DNA of 6,791 nucleotides from Flavobacteriales bacterium UBA7519 (GTDB lineage: Bacteria > Bacteroidota > Bacteroidia > Flavobacteriales > Weeksellaceae). Where the stretch lies: assembly GCA_002476905.1 (NCBI GenBank), contig DLND01000041.1, positions 1 through 6,791 on the forward strand. The letters are read 5' to 3'. A program made the translations under genes and the position numbers. The notes beneath the pieces are model-generated. The model worked only from the letters and a program-made list of their open reading frames with translations. It was not told where the DNA came from and ran no database searches. Positions 6,037-6,791 of the stretch are shown one piece after another. Numbering within the stretch: position 1 is the stretch's first letter; every line of letters begins with the position of its first letter.

Positions 6037-6774
6037 ATGAAGAGAGTTTTTGTTTTATCATCATTGGTAGCAGGATATTTCCTGAACGCTCAAAGTATCG
6101 GTAATTCGCCATACGGAGCTTACGGAATTGGAGATGTAAAATATGATAACACAGTCGATATTAGTTCAATGGGAGGCATTTCCACGGCTTACATTTGGGA
6201 CTTTAATAATAATTTTAATTTCCGAAACCCAGCTGCGAATACCAACTTGGAACTTACCACTTTGAAAGTAGAAGGCACCAACGAAAATAATTATTACAGA
6301 TCTGACTTTAATAATATAAAATCGAATAAACATTCGACATATCTATCTAATATATCGATAGCTTTCCCTATTTCCAGAAAGGTAAAATTTGGGATGAATT
6401 TCCAGCCATACAGTTCAAAAACTTATAACATTCTTACATCGGGAACACTGCAGGACGATGCTGCTGTTACAGAAGCACATCACTTCCATGGGGAAGGAAC
6501 GCTGAATACGGTTCAGGCGGCAGTTTCTTACCAAGTGAGTCCAGAAATAGGGATAGGTCTTAGATCAAATTTTTATTTCGGAAAGCTTTATGACATCGAA
6601 GAAGTTTCTTTAACTGGAGCGGAACTGATCAGTGGCTATTCTAACAGTTATAGAATCAAGTCATTCAATTTTACACTGGGATCTACTTATCAAAAAAAAG
6701 TAGCTCATGACAGAAAAATAACTGTTGGTGCTACATATACTTTTGGTAACACTGCCTGTATGAAAAATGCTTAA
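6037..6774 (+). CDS. Predicted secreted outer-membrane beta-barrel protein, C-terminus missing or interrupted
   Basis: The function is not known; I recognise it only as a flavobacterial outer-membrane protein of the kind that starts with an SPYxxYGIGD-like motif. The ATG at 6037 is preferred over the in-frame TTG at 6022 because it opens directly into a signal peptide (MKRVFVLSSLVAGYFLNA, then Gln19). Next come NSPYGAYGIGD (23-33) and RNPAANTNL (63-71), the latter resembling the NPAA segment of FadL/PorV-like barrels. After that, alternating polar and aromatic strands such as KVKFGMNFQPYSS and EIGIGLRSNFYFG suggest antiparallel beta-strands. The frame gives 245 residues, short for such a barrel, and stops at TAA 6772-6774 in the middle of what looks like a strand-turn region. 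The same frame continues after the stop as TNSTY to the window end, so the stop may be a mutation or a sequence error. Confidence 0.75.
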   Translation: MKRVFVLSSLVAGYFLNAQSIGNSPYGAYGIGDVKYDNTVDISSMGGISTAYIWDFNNNFNFRNPAANTNLELTTLKVEGTNENNYYRSDFNNIKSNKHSTYLSNISIAFPISRKVKFGMNFQPYSSKTYNILTSGTLQDDAAVTEAHHFHGEGTLNTVQAAVSYQVSPEIGIGLRSNFYFGKLYDIEEVSLTGAELISGYSNSYRIKSFNFTLGSTYQKKVAHDRKITVGATYTFGNTACMKNA

Positions 6775-6791
6775 ACAAACAGTACATACTA

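Overview
The window looks like chromosomal DNA from a flavobacterium, most likely Chryseobacterium or a close relative in the Weeksellaceae. The DNA is AT-rich. Translation starts lack Shine-Dalgarno sequences and have A-rich leaders instead. Promoter-like sites fit the Bacteroidota TTTG / TAnnTTTG pattern, and the proteins resemble flavobacterial ones. The genus is inferred from general familiarity with such sequences, not from a search.

Positions 1-4555 (minus strand) hold a compact four-gene efflux operon. In transcription order it runs: a TetR-family repressor (4488-3859), a TolC-like outer-membrane channel (3827-2529), an EmrA/HlyD-type membrane fusion protein (2398-1283) and an EmrB-type DHA2 MFS transporter (from 1132, running off the left edge). 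Together the last three would form a tripartite pump across both membranes. Just upstream of tetR is a 20-bp inverted repeat (AATCAAACA-TT-TGTTTGATT) that covers the -33 element of a good TTTG-N20-TAACTTTG promoter. This is the expected layout for an autoregulated, drug-inducible operon.

Positions 4556-5827 hold a GC-rich interspersed repeat (about 4628-4710) and the gene for the DNA polymerase III delta' clamp-loader subunit (5827-4721, minus strand). The delta' gene is a housekeeping gene unrelated to the pump. It lacks the zinc-binding cysteines and the P-loop lysine. Its best promoter-like box sits 5 nt before the ATG, which suggests a leaderless message.

Positions 5828-6791 hold a divergent intergenic region with a TAnnTTTG box on each strand and a short repeat block. 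It is followed by the 5' part of a secreted, probably outer-membrane beta-barrel protein (plus strand, from 6037). That frame meets a TAA 17 nt before the window ends and then reopens, so it is either truncated or affected by an error.

The genes themselves are conventional. The less ordinary content is in the gaps: three different kinds of repeat (nested GCAAAG palindromes, degenerate 7-bp-period GATGTCN blocks and a GC-rich element) fill almost every intergenic space, including both large gaps inside the efflux operon. I see no tRNA, rRNA, CRISPR array, insertion sequence or defence gene, and no convincing evidence of a wholly new system.
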